From an uncultured Eubacteriales bacterium (lineage in GTDB: Bacteria > Bacillota > Clostridia > Christensenellales > CAG-138): 41,730 bases of DNA. The notes beneath the pieces were generated by a model that worked only from the letters and a program-made list of their open reading frames with translations, was not told the origin of the DNA and made no database searches. This document shows, piece after piece, positions 1 to 8,782 of this stretch; position 1 is the first letter of the stretch; every line of letters starts with the position of its first letter. The translations under genes and the position numbers were made by a program. Where the stretch lies: positions 1-41,730 of the forward strand of contig CADAPG010000009.1 in NCBI GenBank assembly GCA_902789675.1, given 5' to 3'.

Positions 1-1340
1 GCCGCTTTCATTGCGAGCATGATGCGGGACATCTCGCCGCCGCTGGCGACCTTGACGAGCGGTTTCACCGGCTCGCCGCGGTTTGCGGAAAGCAGAAACG
101 CCGCTTCGTCGATGCCCGTTTCCGAAAGCGCCTCTTTCGGAAGCTCCGTAAACGCCGTTTCCATGACGGCATGCGGCATGCCCATTTCCGCAAGCTCCGA
201 AACGGTTTCTTTCATCAGCTTCTGCGCGGCGGATTTTCTTCGATCCGAAAGCTGTTTTGCAAGTTTCCCGAAGGAATCGACGGCAGTCTGATACGCCTTC
301 TCAAGCGCGTCCACGCGGTTTTCACCGTCGTTCAATATCTGATACTCGTTCCCGATCTTTTCCCGATATGCGAGGATCTCGGCGATCGTAGCGCCGTATT
401 TGCGTTTCAGATTCTGCAGCGCGGCAAGACGGCTTTCCGTCTGTTCGAGAAGCGAGGGATCGTAGCGGAACGCGTTCCGACTGTCCCGCAGCTCATACGC
501 AACGTCCTCGATGGAATAGTAGGCGTCGTCCGTTCGTTCGGAAAGCCTGCGGTAGTCTTCATCGTATGCGCCGATCCGATTCAGCGCGTCACGCGCGTCG
601 GTCAGCGTCGACAGCGCGCCTCCTTCGGCAAACAGCGCGTCATATGCCGCGTTCAGTCCTTCGACGATCGTTTCCGCGTTGCGCATACGCAGGCGGTCCG
701 CTTCGAGTTGTTCCTCTTCCCCGTCAACGGGAGCAACGGCATCGATCTCCCTGATCTGAAACCGAAGCGCATCGATGCGCCGCTCGCGCTCCAACAACCC
801 GTTTTTCAAAAGATCGAGGTCCCTTTTTGCCTTCAGCGCCGCCTGTCTTGCCTCTTCCGTTCTTGATTTCAGCCCGTCCGAATCGCTCTTTGCATATGCG
901 TCAATCAATACAAGGTGCGTTTCCGGATTCAGAAGCGACTGATGCGCATGCTGACCGTGCAGATCGACGAGCAGATCCCCGACGGTCTTCAGCTCGGCTG
1001 TGCCGACCAACGTGCCGTTGACGCGGCATACGTTTCTGCCGCTCAAAGAAAGCTCGCGATACAGAACAAGCTCGTCGCCGTTGTCGAGCTGCTGCTGCCG
1101 GAGATAGCTCTGCACCGGGGAATCGGGCGAAAGCAGGAAGGTCGCTTCAACGGACGCCTTCTCCGCACCCGTGCGGATGCTCTCTCGGCTTGCACGCTCG
1201 CCGAGCACAAAGCTGACTGACTCAATCAGAATCGATTTGCCCGCGCCGGTTTCGCCGGTCAATACAGAAAAGCCCGCATCGAAAGCAATGTCGGACTTAT
1301 CTATCAGTGCGATATTCGAAACTTGTAAACGAGTGAGCAC
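1..1340 (-). CDS. recN: DNA repair protein RecN (3' end cut off by window)
   Basis: SMC-like ATPase that acts early in double-strand break repair. About 446 N-terminal residues are present out of the usual 550-570; the C-terminal end runs off the left edge. The N-terminus (MLTRLQVSNIALIDKS) and the Walker A motif GETGAGKS at residues 29-36 are typical, followed by a long charged coiled-coil region, and the ABC signature region (ASGGEMSRIMLA) is visible right at the window edge. The start is GTG at 1340, placed about 7 nt after a CGGAGGG ribosome site. It lies 11 nt after argR as the last visible gene of the nadK-argR-recN operon, an arrangement common in Firmicutes. Confidence 0.93.
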   Translation of the reverse strand, partial: MLTRLQVSNIALIDKSDIAFDAGFSVLTGETGAGKSILIESVSFVLGERASRESIRTGAEKASVEATFLLSPDSPVQSYLRQQQLDNGDELVLYRELSLSGRNVCRVNGTLVGTAELKTVGDLLVDLHGQHAHQSLLNPETHLVLIDAYAKSDSDGLKSRTEEARQAALKAKRDLDLLKNGLLERERRIDALRFQIREIDAVAPVDGEEEQLEADRLRMRNAETIVEGLNAAYDALFAEGGALSTLTDARDALNRIGAYDEDYRRLSERTDDAYYSIEDVAYELRDSRNAFRYDPSLLEQTESRLAALQNLKRKYGATIAEILAYREKIGNEYQILNDGENRVDALEKAYQTAVDSFGKLAKQLSDRRKSAAQKLMKETVSELAEMGMPHAVMETAFTELPKEALSETGIDEAAFLLSANRGEPVKPLVKVASGGEMSRIMLAMKA

Positions 1341-1351
1341 AACGCCCTCCG

Positions 1352-1801
1352 TTATTTCATCATTTTCTGGAATTTCTTGATGATGTCGGAAACATTCTTT
1401 CCTTCGCGTACCGCAACAAAGACGGTATTATCCCCCGCGATGGATCCTGCGATCTCCGGCCATTTCATGGAATCGATCGCTTCCGCAGCAACAGCGGCGC
1501 TGCCCGCCATCGTCTTTACGACGATCAGGTTCCCTGCGGACGTGATCGAAACAACGCAATTTCCGAACAAACGGATAAAGCGCTCCTGCAGATCGGACTC
1601 CGCTTTTTCGACCGTTGCATATTTATAACGACCTTCGCCGGTCAGTACCTTAATCAAACGAAGCTCCTTGATATCGCGGGAAACGGTCGCCTGCGTCACG
1701 TTAAACCCCTGTGCGCTCAAAAGCGATGCGAGCTCCTCCTGCGTTTCGATGTTTTCTGCAGCAATCAGCTTCAGGATCATTGCATGTCTTTTCGGTTTCA
1801 T
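1352..1801 (-). CDS. argR: Arginine repressor ArgR
   Basis: Hexameric arginine-responsive transcription factor of arginine biosynthesis and catabolism. The 149-residue length is standard. Residues 1-70 form the winged helix-turn-helix with the characteristic TVSRDIKEL recognition segment (39-47); the C-terminal oligomerisation/arginine-binding domain carries the GDNT motif at 123-126 (AGDNTVFVA), whose acidic residue contacts arginine in characterised family members. It starts 16 nt after nadK and ends 11 nt before recN, so it is in the same operon. No arginine genes occur in the window, and I did not find a clear ARG box nearby. Confidence 0.95.
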   Translation of the reverse strand: MKPKRHAMILKLIAAENIETQEELASLLSAQGFNVTQATVSRDIKELRLIKVLTGEGRYKYATVEKAESDLQERFIRLFGNCVVSITSAGNLIVVKTMAGSAAVAAEAIDSMKWPEIAGSIAGDNTVFVAVREGKNVSDIIKKFQKMMK

Positions 1802-1817
1802 TGCTCCATACCTCAGT

Positions 1818-2600
1818 TCAAGTCAGTTTTTCCGAAATCAAGCGGAACAGATTGCGATTCCGGAAGGTCATCAGTTTTGTCGATTGACCGGATCTTGTGA
1901 CCGTGATCCGATCCCCGCGCGAGACGGAACGGAAGCGATCGCCGTCCGCCGCCAGTACGCCCTTTCCGTCCATTGTTACGGAAACGACGGAATCCATCGA
2001 GCAAACCATCGGTCGGAAATGCAGCGTGTGCGCACAGATCGGCGTAACGAGCATTGCCTCCAGCCCGTCCATCAGGATCGGCCCTCCAGCCGACAGCGAG
2101 TATCCCGTTGAGCCGATCGGCGTCGATATCACGATCCCGTCGCCGAACAGATCGCCGGTCTCCTGTCCGTTGATCTCCAGCGAGATCTGCATGACGCCGG
2201 AGAACGAATGCTTGTAGATCAAAAGATCGTTGAAGCAATCGCGTACGGGCTCGCCGTTTACCTTGACGGACAGCATTGCTCGTTCCGCAATCGTACAGGC
2301 GCCTTCGCGAAGCATCCGGAGCGCTTCCGGGAATCCATCCTCCGTCCACTCCGTCAGAAACCCGACCCGTCCGCAATTCACGCCGAAAAGCGGAAGTCCG
2401 CTTCGGCAGGCGATCTGTGCCGTACGAATAAAGTTTCCGTCTCCGCCGACCGCTACGATCACGGCGTCCTCCGCCGGCGATAGAACTTTCTCTCCGAGCA
2501 GGGAGCAAGAAAAGCCCTCGTCTTCAGCGGCTTTCATCAATCGACGACAAGCGGATGCAAGTGATGCCTTTCCGGCATGCACCGCAAATACAAGGTGCAT
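1818..2600 (-). CDS. nadK: NAD kinase
   Basis: Phosphorylates NAD to NADP in the cytoplasm. The 260-residue protein has the GGDGN motif at about 52-56, GVNCGRVGFLTE near 73-84, the NDLLIYK segment and the TPIGSTGYS nucleotide-binding motif. I place the start at ATG 2600 (MHLVF...): an upstream in-frame GTG at 2615 is part of the GTGGGAGG ribosome-binding sequence itself. It is the first gene of nadK-argR-recN and has a good SigA-type promoter at 2635-2663. Confidence 0.95.
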   Translation of the reverse strand: MHLVFAVHAGKASLASACRRLMKAAEDEGFSCSLLGEKVLSPAEDAVIVAVGGDGNFIRTAQIACRSGLPLFGVNCGRVGFLTEWTEDGFPEALRMLREGACTIAERAMLSVKVNGEPVRDCFNDLLIYKHSFSGVMQISLEINGQETGDLFGDGIVISTPIGSTGYSLSAGGPILMDGLEAMLVTPICAHTLHFRPMVCSMDSVVSVTMDGKGVLAADGDRFRSVSRGDRITVTRSGQSTKLMTFRNRNLFRLISEKLT

Positions 2601-2634
2601 AGCGCAGCCTCCCACTTGTGAATATTACGCATTC

Positions 2635-2663
2635 ATTATACAGTTGAAAACCGGAATTGGCAA
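2635..2663 (-). promoter_or_regulatory. SigA-type promoter of nadK-argR-recN
   Basis: On the minus strand, -35 TTGCCA (2658-2663) and -10 TATAAT (2635-2640) are separated by 17 nt. It lies in the 81-nt gap between tlyA and nadK, about 35 nt upstream of the nadK start, and separates this operon from the upstream ten-gene operon. No clear terminator was seen after tlyA, so readthrough is also possible. Confidence 0.75.
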
Positions 2664-2681
2664 GATAATTATGAATAAACT

Positions 2682-3503
2682 TTAACTGTTTTTGCCCATA
2701 GAATGGGCATTTTTCACGATTTCCGGGATTATTTCCGAGAATTTATGCAGGGATGCGTCGTTTTTGGTACTGCTCTTTTGCATGTATAAAAGAAATTCGA
2801 TATTGCCTTTCGGACCGGTAATCGGCGAAAAAGAAAGCCCTGCAATACCGAATCCGGCGGCGTCCGCAAACGTGAGCATCTCGCGGATCACGCGCTCGTG
2901 CACCGCAGGATCGCGAACAACGCCGTTTTTGCCGATCTCGGAACGACCGGCTTCGAACTGCGGTTTGATCAGCGCAACGACCTCGCCCGATTCCGCCATG
3001 CTTTCAAACAGCGGCGGCAGAATCAGACGGAGCGAAATAAAGGAAACGTCGATGGAAGCGAACGTGATCGGTTCCGGAAACCAGTCCGGCTTCATGAACC
3101 GCGCATTCGTACGTTCCATGACCGTGACGCGCGGATCGTTTCGCAAGGACCAATCCAGCTGTCCGTATCCGACGTCGATCGAATACACGTGCTTTGCGCC
3201 GTTCTTCAGCATAACGTCCGTGAATCCGCCCGTCGACGCGCCGATATCCGCGCACACGCGTCCGTTGAGGTCGATCGGAAACACCTTAACCGCCTTGTCG
3301 AGCTTCAGCCCGCCGCGGCTGACGAATGGGATCGCGTCTTCGACGACAACGATCTCGGCATCGGAAGAGATCTCCTGTCCCGCCTTGTCGGCACGGGCGC
3401 CGTTTACACGCACCTCTCCCGCAAGGATCAGCGCGCGCGCTTTTTCGCGCGAGGGACAAAGTCCTCTTGCGACCATTTCCAAATCCAGCCGAACCTTCGT
3501 CAT
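2682..3503 (-). CDS. tlyA: TlyA family rRNA 2'-O-methyltransferase (S4 + FtsJ-like)
   Basis: TlyA proteins 2'-O-methylate cytidines in rRNA; older annotations call them haemolysin A. The 273-residue protein has an N-terminal S4 RNA-binding domain (about 1-62, RLDLEMVARGLCPSREKA) and then a FtsJ/RrmJ Rossmann methyltransferase with the AdoMet motif DIGASTGGFTDVML at 86-99. Its ATG overlaps the dxs stop by 4 nt (ATGA), so it is translationally coupled as the last gene of the asp23-to-tlyA operon. The dxs-tlyA-nadK-argR-recN order is conserved across many Clostridia. The specific rRNA target here is unknown. Confidence 0.9.
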   Translation of the reverse strand: MTKVRLDLEMVARGLCPSREKARALILAGEVRVNGARADKAGQEISSDAEIVVVEDAIPFVSRGGLKLDKAVKVFPIDLNGRVCADIGASTGGFTDVMLKNGAKHVYSIDVGYGQLDWSLRNDPRVTVMERTNARFMKPDWFPEPITFASIDVSFISLRLILPPLFESMAESGEVVALIKPQFEAGRSEIGKNGVVRDPAVHERVIREMLTFADAAGFGIAGLSFSPITGPKGNIEFLLYMQKSSTKNDASLHKFSEIIPEIVKNAHSMGKNS

Positions 3504-5329
3504 GCTTCCTCCATCAGTTCCTTCAACACCTTCGTAACGTGCTCCTCCGTGAAGCCATAGCGCTCACGCTGCCGCTGAACGGACGCCTGTGAAATCGGTT
3601 CTTCAGGCAGCGCCACCGAACGCACGCGGCAGGGATTGCACCGCAGTGCAAGCTTTTCCCCGAGCGATACGGTGTTCTCTTCCAGTACCAAAAGGCGCGT
3701 TCCGTTTTCCCGGAAATATGCGATCATTTCTTCATCCAGAGGCTGCAAAAATCTTGCATTGACCAAACCGGTCCCGTTCTTTTTGGCGATCCATTTTGCC
3801 AGCGGCAGCAGCGTTCCGTGTGCAACGATGACGGTATCCTGCATCGGTTCCACGATTTCCCACTCGCCGAAATACAGCTTTGTTTTCATCGGAACATCCG
3901 GAAGCGATCCGCGCGGATAGCGTACGACACACGGTTCTTTTCTGGAAACTGCCATCTCCAGCATGGCGGAAAGCTCTCGCTGCGACGAAGGCGAATACAC
4001 GGCAAGGTTCGGCATCGTGGACAGGAACGCCGGATCGAATATGCCCTGATGCGTCTCCCCGTCCGAACCGACCAGTCCAGCCCGGTCGACAGCAATGACG
4101 ACCGGCAGATTCTGGAGACAAACGTCGTGCAGCAGCGAATCGTACGCGCGCTGCAGGAACGACGAATACACCGCAACGACCGGACGCATCCCGCCGCGCG
4201 CAAGCCCTGCCGCCATCGTCACGGCATGCGCTTCCGCGATCCCGACATCAAAGAACCGGTCCGGATATGTCTCCGCAAACGTTGTCAGCCCGGTCCCGCT
4301 CGGCATTGCCGCTGTGATAGCGATCAATTTGTCATTGTCCTTTGCAAGCCGAATCATGGTCTCTCCGAAGATCTCGGAACAGGTCTTTTGCCGTTCCGGG
4401 CTGACCTTTCCGGTCATGATCTCAAACGGGGCGATTCCGTGGAATTTTTCGGGATTCTCCACAGCGAACGGATACCCCTTGCCCTTTGTTGTGATCGCAT
4501 GCAGGATCATCGGCTTGTTCAATTCCTTGCATCGACGCAGGTACTTCACAACCTTCCGCACATCATGCCCGTCGATCGGCCCGAGGTACAGGATTCCGAA
4601 CTCCTCAAACGGCAGGTTCGGCGCAAGAAACCGCTTGGCGCGGTTTTTGAAATGCTCCATATGACGGCTCAAAAACTGTCCGAAGCGACTTGTCTCCAGC
4701 GCGCCGGTCAGCCACCGTTTGAACGCGTTGTAGGTACGGTTGGTTCGCATGGTTGTCAGCGAATCCTTCAATCCTCCCACGTTCTTTGAGATCGACATCT
4801 GATTGTCGTTCAGAATGATCAACAGCGGAAGCTTGTCCTGTCCCGCATCGTCGAGCGCTTCGAAGGATAATCCGCCGGTCATGGCGCCGTCTCCGACCAG
4901 CGCGACCGCCATGTTTTTTTCTCCCTTCAGACGCATCGCGCGCGCAAGTCCGAGCGCCGCGGAAATGGCGGTGCTTGCATGACCTGTATTGAAAACGTCG
5001 TGCTCGCTCTCGCTGAACTTCGGGAATCCCGAGATCCCGTTTTCCTGCCGCAGCGTGGTAAACGCTTCCTTACGCCCCGTCAGGATCTTGTGCGCATAGG
5101 ACTGGTGCCCGACGTCGAACACCAGTTTGTCGTTCGGGCTGTCGAATACATAATGCATCGCGACAATCAGATCGACCGCGCCGAGGCTTGAAGCAAGGTG
5201 TCCGCCCGTTTTTGAAACATTCTCAATCAGGAATTCCCGTAGTTCCTCGCAAAGCGCGGGAAGCTGTTTCTCATCCAGTGCCTTCAGGTCCTTTATTCCG
5301 TTGATCGTATCCAGAATCGGATAATTCAT
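3500..5329 (-). CDS. dxs: 1-deoxy-D-xylulose-5-phosphate synthase
   Basis: Thiamine-diphosphate enzyme that condenses pyruvate and glyceraldehyde 3-phosphate, the entry step of the MEP isoprenoid pathway. Length 609 residues, near the family's usual 620. Visible motifs are GHQSYAHK (74-81), the ThDP-binding GDGAMTGG (146-153), YLGPIDGHD, and DRAGLVGSDGETHQG in the transketolase pyrimidine domain. It follows ispA with a 1-nt gap and overlaps tlyA by 4 nt. The ribosome site is weak (GGAG 14 nt upstream), so expression probably depends on coupling to ispA. Confidence 0.96.
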   Translation of the reverse strand: MNYPILDTINGIKDLKALDEKQLPALCEELREFLIENVSKTGGHLASSLGAVDLIVAMHYVFDSPNDKLVFDVGHQSYAHKILTGRKEAFTTLRQENGISGFPKFSESEHDVFNTGHASTAISAALGLARAMRLKGEKNMAVALVGDGAMTGGLSFEALDDAGQDKLPLLIILNDNQMSISKNVGGLKDSLTTMRTNRTYNAFKRWLTGALETSRFGQFLSRHMEHFKNRAKRFLAPNLPFEEFGILYLGPIDGHDVRKVVKYLRRCKELNKPMILHAITTKGKGYPFAVENPEKFHGIAPFEIMTGKVSPERQKTCSEIFGETMIRLAKDNDKLIAITAAMPSGTGLTTFAETYPDRFFDVGIAEAHAVTMAAGLARGGMRPVVAVYSSFLQRAYDSLLHDVCLQNLPVVIAVDRAGLVGSDGETHQGIFDPAFLSTMPNLAVYSPSSQRELSAMLEMAVSRKEPCVVRYPRGSLPDVPMKTKLYFGEWEIVEPMQDTVIVAHGTLLPLAKWIAKKNGTGLVNARFLQPLDEEMIAYFRENGTRLLVLEENTVSLGEKLALRCNPCRVRSVALPEEPISQASVQRQRERYGFTEEHVTKVLKELMEEA

Positions 5330-5330
5330 A

Positions 5331-6125
5331 TCAGTTTGTTCGACTCCGTAATGCTGAAATCAGTTTTCGCAGCTCATCGGCCGCCTCGCCCCTGTACGGT
5401 ACGAGAATCGCTTCCGCACGGCGATATGCATCTTCGATGAACGCCTTCGTTTCATCTGTTCCGTAAAAAGTCGCATAGGTCAGCTTACATTCCAGACGGT
5501 CTTTTTCCTCATCGAGAAGATCGTCCGTCATCTGAAACAGCAGCCCGATTGTGTCGCCGAACACGCGCATGATCTCCGCCTTTGTCGGATCGGACAGATA
5601 TGCGGCGGCGACGCATGCAGCGCGGAACAGCGCGCCCGTCTTATTCAGATGGATCCGGTCCAGTACCTCTGCGCTGCGCTCTTTAAGATTCAGATCGTCG
5701 CTCTGACCGCTCACCATGGCGTACGCGCCTTCGAAGATCGCGCGCTTTGCGTCGTCATGTCCCTTCTGTTCAAGCAGCAAAAGTCCTGCTTTCGTCAGAA
5801 GTCCGTCGCCCGCAAGGATCGCATTCCCCTCGCCGAACTGTACATGGCTGCTCGGCTTTCCGCGGCGGATCACGTCGTCGTCCATTGCCGGAAGATCGTC
5901 ATGGATCAGCGAATAGCAGTGGATCATCTCCAGCGCGCAGGCAAACGGCATCGCATCCTCTTCCCTTCCGCCGAGCATGGAATCGATCAGCAGCAGCAGA
6001 TACGGACGCACGCGCTTGCCGCCGTCCAGCAGACTGTAGCGCATGCTTTCGTTCAGCAATGCCGCGGATCCGTCCGCATCCATATATGCCCTCAGCGCGT
6101 TCTCGATACGCTCCGTTATCCGCAT
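5331..6125 (-). CDS. ispA: Polyprenyl synthetase, farnesyl/geranyl diphosphate synthase type
   Basis: Trans-isoprenyl diphosphate synthase that extends DMAPP with IPP, feeding undecaprenyl phosphate and quinones. The first aspartate-rich motif is DDLPAMDDD (about 76-84) and the second is DDLLDEE, preceded by FQM. At 264 residues it is shorter than the typical 290-300; the loop after the second Asp-rich motif is contracted, with only about 8 residues before the KLTY segment. The start is ATG 6125, overlapping the xseB stop (TGATG); a GTG one codon upstream is equally possible. Chain length cannot be settled from sequence alone. Confidence 0.9.
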   Translation of the reverse strand: MRITERIENALRAYMDADGSAALLNESMRYSLLDGGKRVRPYLLLLIDSMLGGREEDAMPFACALEMIHCYSLIHDDLPAMDDDVIRRGKPSSHVQFGEGNAILAGDGLLTKAGLLLLEQKGHDDAKRAIFEGAYAMVSGQSDDLNLKERSAEVLDRIHLNKTGALFRAACVAAAYLSDPTKAEIMRVFGDTIGLLFQMTDDLLDEEKDRLECKLTYATFYGTDETKAFIEDAYRRAEAILVPYRGEAADELRKLISALRSRTN

Positions 6126-6316
6126 CACGCATGCTCCTTTTCAAGATCGTTCAAGCGCTTTTCGTATGCGTCAAGCGTCGCGGCGCAATCCCGATACAAC
6201 GCTTCGCCCTGCTCATAGAGACGGATCATCTCTTCCAGCGGCGCATTGCCGCTTTCGAGTTTTGCAACGATCTCCTCCATCTGCGCCTGTTTTTGTTCAA
6301 ACGTAAGTTCGCTCAT
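6125..6316 (-). CDS. xseB: Exodeoxyribonuclease VII small subunit
   Basis: Small subunit of exonuclease VII, which degrades single-stranded DNA and binds in several copies to the XseA coiled coil. The 63-residue sequence has the family pattern (TFEQKQAQMEEIVAKLESG, then PLEEMIRLYEQGEALYRDC), predicted as two helices. The ribosome site is GAAAGGA upstream of ATG 6316. It overlaps xseA by 4 nt and ispA by 1 to 4 nt, so the three are translationally coupled. Confidence 0.92.
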   Translation of the reverse strand: MSELTFEQKQAQMEEIVAKLESGNAPLEEMIRLYEQGEALYRDCAATLDAYEKRLNDLEKEHA

Positions 6317-7524
6317 ACTGTTTCCTTTCCGGTAATCTTCGCCTGTGCCGTTCCGTCCGCAAACCGGATCAAAACCGAATCTCCCGTATCGATCCCATTC
6401 AACGACGTTATGATATGTCCCTGTTTGCTGCCGATCAGCGCAAAACCGCGTTCCAGCGTCCTCTGCGGACTGTAGGCAAGCAGCCGTTCATGTTCCCGTT
6501 CCAATCTGTTCCGCTGCGTTTCGAGCATGCGGGTACACGCCTGCAAGAGTCCGGCATACGTATCATCAAGCGCCTGCCGCTTCTGTTCCGCGAAACGCTG
6601 CATCCGCAGCCGGACGGCGTCTCCCCACAAAAGGCTGAGCCGATCGTGCTTTGCGCGGACGCCGTGCTTCAACGCATTCTGCAAGCGGTTCTCCAACGAG
6701 GAAAGTGTCAAAAGAAGCGCGCTGCGCTCCGGCACGGCAAGCTCTGCGGCTGCAGACGGCGTCGGCGCGCGCAGGTCCGCCACAAAATCGCTGATCGAAA
6801 AATCCGTCTCATGTCCGACTGCGGAGATCACGGGGATCGAACACCGATGGATCGCCTCGACGACCGTCGGCTCATTGAATGCCCAAAGGTCCTCCATGCT
6901 TCCGCCGCCCCGGCCGACGATCAGAACGTCGCACCGTTTTTCCGCGTCGGCACGGTCGATCGCATCTGCAATTTCCTGTGCCGCGCCGGGTCCCTGCACC
7001 GCCGTCGGATAGAATACGATCGGCATTGACGGGAATCTCCGTCCGGTCACCTGCACGACGTCGTGCTGCACGGAACCGCCCACGCTTGTGATCAGCCCGA
7101 TCGCTTTCGGCAAAAGCGGGATCTGTTTCTTTTGGGATGCATCAAACCATCCGAGGCGGGTGAGTTTCTCCTTATACTCCGCAAAAGCGGCGTACAGAGA
7201 GCCTGCGCCGAGCAGCGACAGTCCCGTCGCCATCAGCTGAAAGCGTCCGTCGCGCGGATAGAGCGCGGCTCTTCCCGCAAGGCGTACGTGCTGACCGTCC
7301 TTCGGAAGAAACCGCAGTCCCGCGACGTTCTGCCGGAACATCACGCAGTTGACCGAGGCAAGCTCGTCCTTGAGCATAAAATACAGATGTCCGGACGGAT
7401 GCCTTTTGACGCCTTCAAGCTCTCCCTCGACCGCCAGAACCTTCAGCGTCGGATCGGCCCCCAGCAGGAGATCGATATATTCGTTCAATTCGTGGACCGA
7501 AAACACAGGTTTTACCGATTCCAT
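6313..7524 (-). CDS. xseA: Exodeoxyribonuclease VII large subunit
   Basis: Catalytic subunit of exonuclease VII. The 403-residue protein begins MESVKPVFSVHELNEYI with an OB-fold DNA-binding domain (VEGELEGVKRHPSGHLYFML), followed by the catalytic core with GRGGGSMEDLWAFNEP and a long C-terminal coiled coil (about 270-370) that recruits XseB. The start is ATG 7524 with GGAG 7 nt upstream; an in-frame extension upstream would run deep into the preceding gene and has no homology pattern. It overlaps the Kae1-like gene by 13 nt. Confidence 0.95.
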   Translation of the reverse strand: MESVKPVFSVHELNEYIDLLLGADPTLKVLAVEGELEGVKRHPSGHLYFMLKDELASVNCVMFRQNVAGLRFLPKDGQHVRLAGRAALYPRDGRFQLMATGLSLLGAGSLYAAFAEYKEKLTRLGWFDASQKKQIPLLPKAIGLITSVGGSVQHDVVQVTGRRFPSMPIVFYPTAVQGPGAAQEIADAIDRADAEKRCDVLIVGRGGGSMEDLWAFNEPTVVEAIHRCSIPVISAVGHETDFSISDFVADLRAPTPSAAAELAVPERSALLLTLSSLENRLQNALKHGVRAKHDRLSLLWGDAVRLRMQRFAEQKRQALDDTYAGLLQACTRMLETQRNRLEREHERLLAYSPQRTLERGFALIGSKQGHIITSLNGIDTGDSVLIRFADGTAQAKITGKETV

Positions 7525-8381
7525 GAGATACTCCGATCTGCGCCGAGCAAGGCGACGCCCACTGCGTTGTCTCTGGACAGCTCCGGCTTTCCGAAATACA
7601 GTTTTCCCGAAACGGCATCGGCAAACATCTTTGACAGCGTTCTTGCAAGGCAATCATAAACGCCGTACGCCAATTCCGCGTCCGGAACAGTGTGTAAAAG
7701 ACGCTGCGCTGCGGATTCCGCGCCGGAGAAGGAGCAGTTCATTCCCTTTACGGCGCTCGGAAGCTTGATGTCCTTATTTTCCGCCTGCATAGCAAGCGCT
7801 TCCAGATGCTTCCCCGCCGGAAACGGAAGCGAGAGTGCAACGCCGACCCGATCCACAAACTGTCCCGCGTGCAGATCGGTCGAGCATCCGATCGGTTCAA
7901 TCCGATACGGCGCGTCACGATGCGGCTCGACCAGCAGCAGATCGGTCGTTCCGCCGCTGATGTGCACCGCAAAAAAGCGTTCGCGATCCAAAAGCGTTTC
8001 GTTTCCGAACAAAGCCGCGCGGATATGACCGCTCTGGTGATCCGTACGGATCAGCGATACGTCAAGCGCGGCGGCAAGCGTTTCCGCTTGTTTGAGCCCT
8101 ACAAGAAAGACCGGCATGTAGCTGTTCTCCGCAGACGTCGGTGAAGCGCTGACGGAAACGCAGGCGATCGCGGTCCGGTCGACCGCGGAAAAAAGTTCGC
8201 AAAGCAGCGGAGAAAGCTGCTTGACATGCTGAAACAACCCCTCGGATTGCCTGAGTCCGCGATCTCCAAAAGCCACGGAAAGCATCGTCCCTTTTGAAAA
8301 GACGATGCTCTTTCCATCCGTACATGCGACCGAGGTGGTATAACAGCTCGTATCGATCCCGAGGCACAGCGAACCGTGCAT
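7512..8381 (-). CDS. Kae1/TsaD-like (peptidase M22 family) paralog, internally shortened
   Basis: Member of the TsaD/Kae1/ASKHA superfamily, similar to the TsaD paralog found beside nusB and xseA in Clostridia; its function is not established, and it is probably not the real TsaD of t6A synthesis. Features: GIDTSCYTTSVA (8-19), the metal-binding HQSGH (115-119), SGGTTDLLLV (142-151), CSFSGAES, and C-terminal SRDNAVGVA with the third metal ligand Asp. At 289 residues it is some 40 shorter than usual: the segment with the GGVxxN nucleotide-binding loop is absent, SKMFADAVSG passing directly to KLYFGKPELS. The start is ATG 8381 (AAGGTG 8 nt upstream), 2 nt after nusB. Confidence 0.75.
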   Translation of the reverse strand: MHGSLCLGIDTSCYTTSVACTDGKSIVFSKGTMLSVAFGDRGLRQSEGLFQHVKQLSPLLCELFSAVDRTAIACVSVSASPTSAENSYMPVFLVGLKQAETLAAALDVSLIRTDHQSGHIRAALFGNETLLDRERFFAVHISGGTTDLLLVEPHRDAPYRIEPIGCSTDLHAGQFVDRVGVALSLPFPAGKHLEALAMQAENKDIKLPSAVKGMNCSFSGAESAAQRLLHTVPDAELAYGVYDCLARTLSKMFADAVSGKLYFGKPELSRDNAVGVALLGADRSISWNR

Positions 8382-8383
8382 AC

Positions 8384-8782
8384 TCAATGCACCTTTGCCA
8401 CGGCGCCCAAAACACCGTTGATGAATCCCGAGGACTTTTCGCCGCCGAATTCCTTCGCAAGCTCGACCGCCTCGTTGACCGTTGCCCCGACGGGGATTCC
8501 CGATTCGTAAAGCAGTTCATACACGGCGATCCGGAGGATCGACAGATCGACCTTTGCGATCCGTCCGATCGACCAATCCTTTGCGTGCGCCGAGATTTCA
8601 TTGTCGATCTCTTCGATATGCGCATGAACGCCTTCATAAAGACGATCGGAAAACAGCGCGTCTTCTTCCGATAAGGCTTCCCGCTCGGACTGTTCGAGCG
8701 CATCCTCCAAGGAATCCACGCCGCCGACCGTCTCCGCATAGAGTCGCTTCATCGCGATCTCTCTTGATACTGTATGACTCAT
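8384..8782 (-). CDS. nusB: Transcription antitermination factor NusB
   Basis: RNA-binding factor that with NusE/S10 binds boxA and supports rRNA antitermination. The all-helical 132-residue protein starts MSHTVSREIAMKRLYAETVGG and ends with the conserved segment VNEAVELAKEFGGEKSSGF followed by INGVLGAVAK. Its ATG overlaps the DUF2273 gene stop by 4 nt. A longer in-frame reading upstream is the antisense-like shadow of other frames, and MSHTV is the natural NusB N-terminus. Confidence 0.95.
   Translation of the reverse strand: MSHTVSREIAMKRLYAETVGGVDSLEDALEQSEREALSEEDALFSDRLYEGVHAHIEEIDNEISAHAKDWSIGRIAKVDLSILRIAVYELLYESGIPVGATVNEAVELAKEFGGEKSSGFINGVLGAVAKVH

Noticed and set aside
2694..2716. 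Hairpin TGCCCAT-AGA-ATGGGCA followed by TTTTT on the plus strand
   Set aside because: It lies within the 3' coding end of tlyA (minus strand), where the T run is on the wrong side, and no plus-strand gene is there to terminate.
6313..7653. Longer xseA starting at 7653
   Set aside because: The extra 43 residues are read from within the Kae1-like gene and do not resemble XseA; ATG 7524 has a ribosome site and the correct N-terminus.
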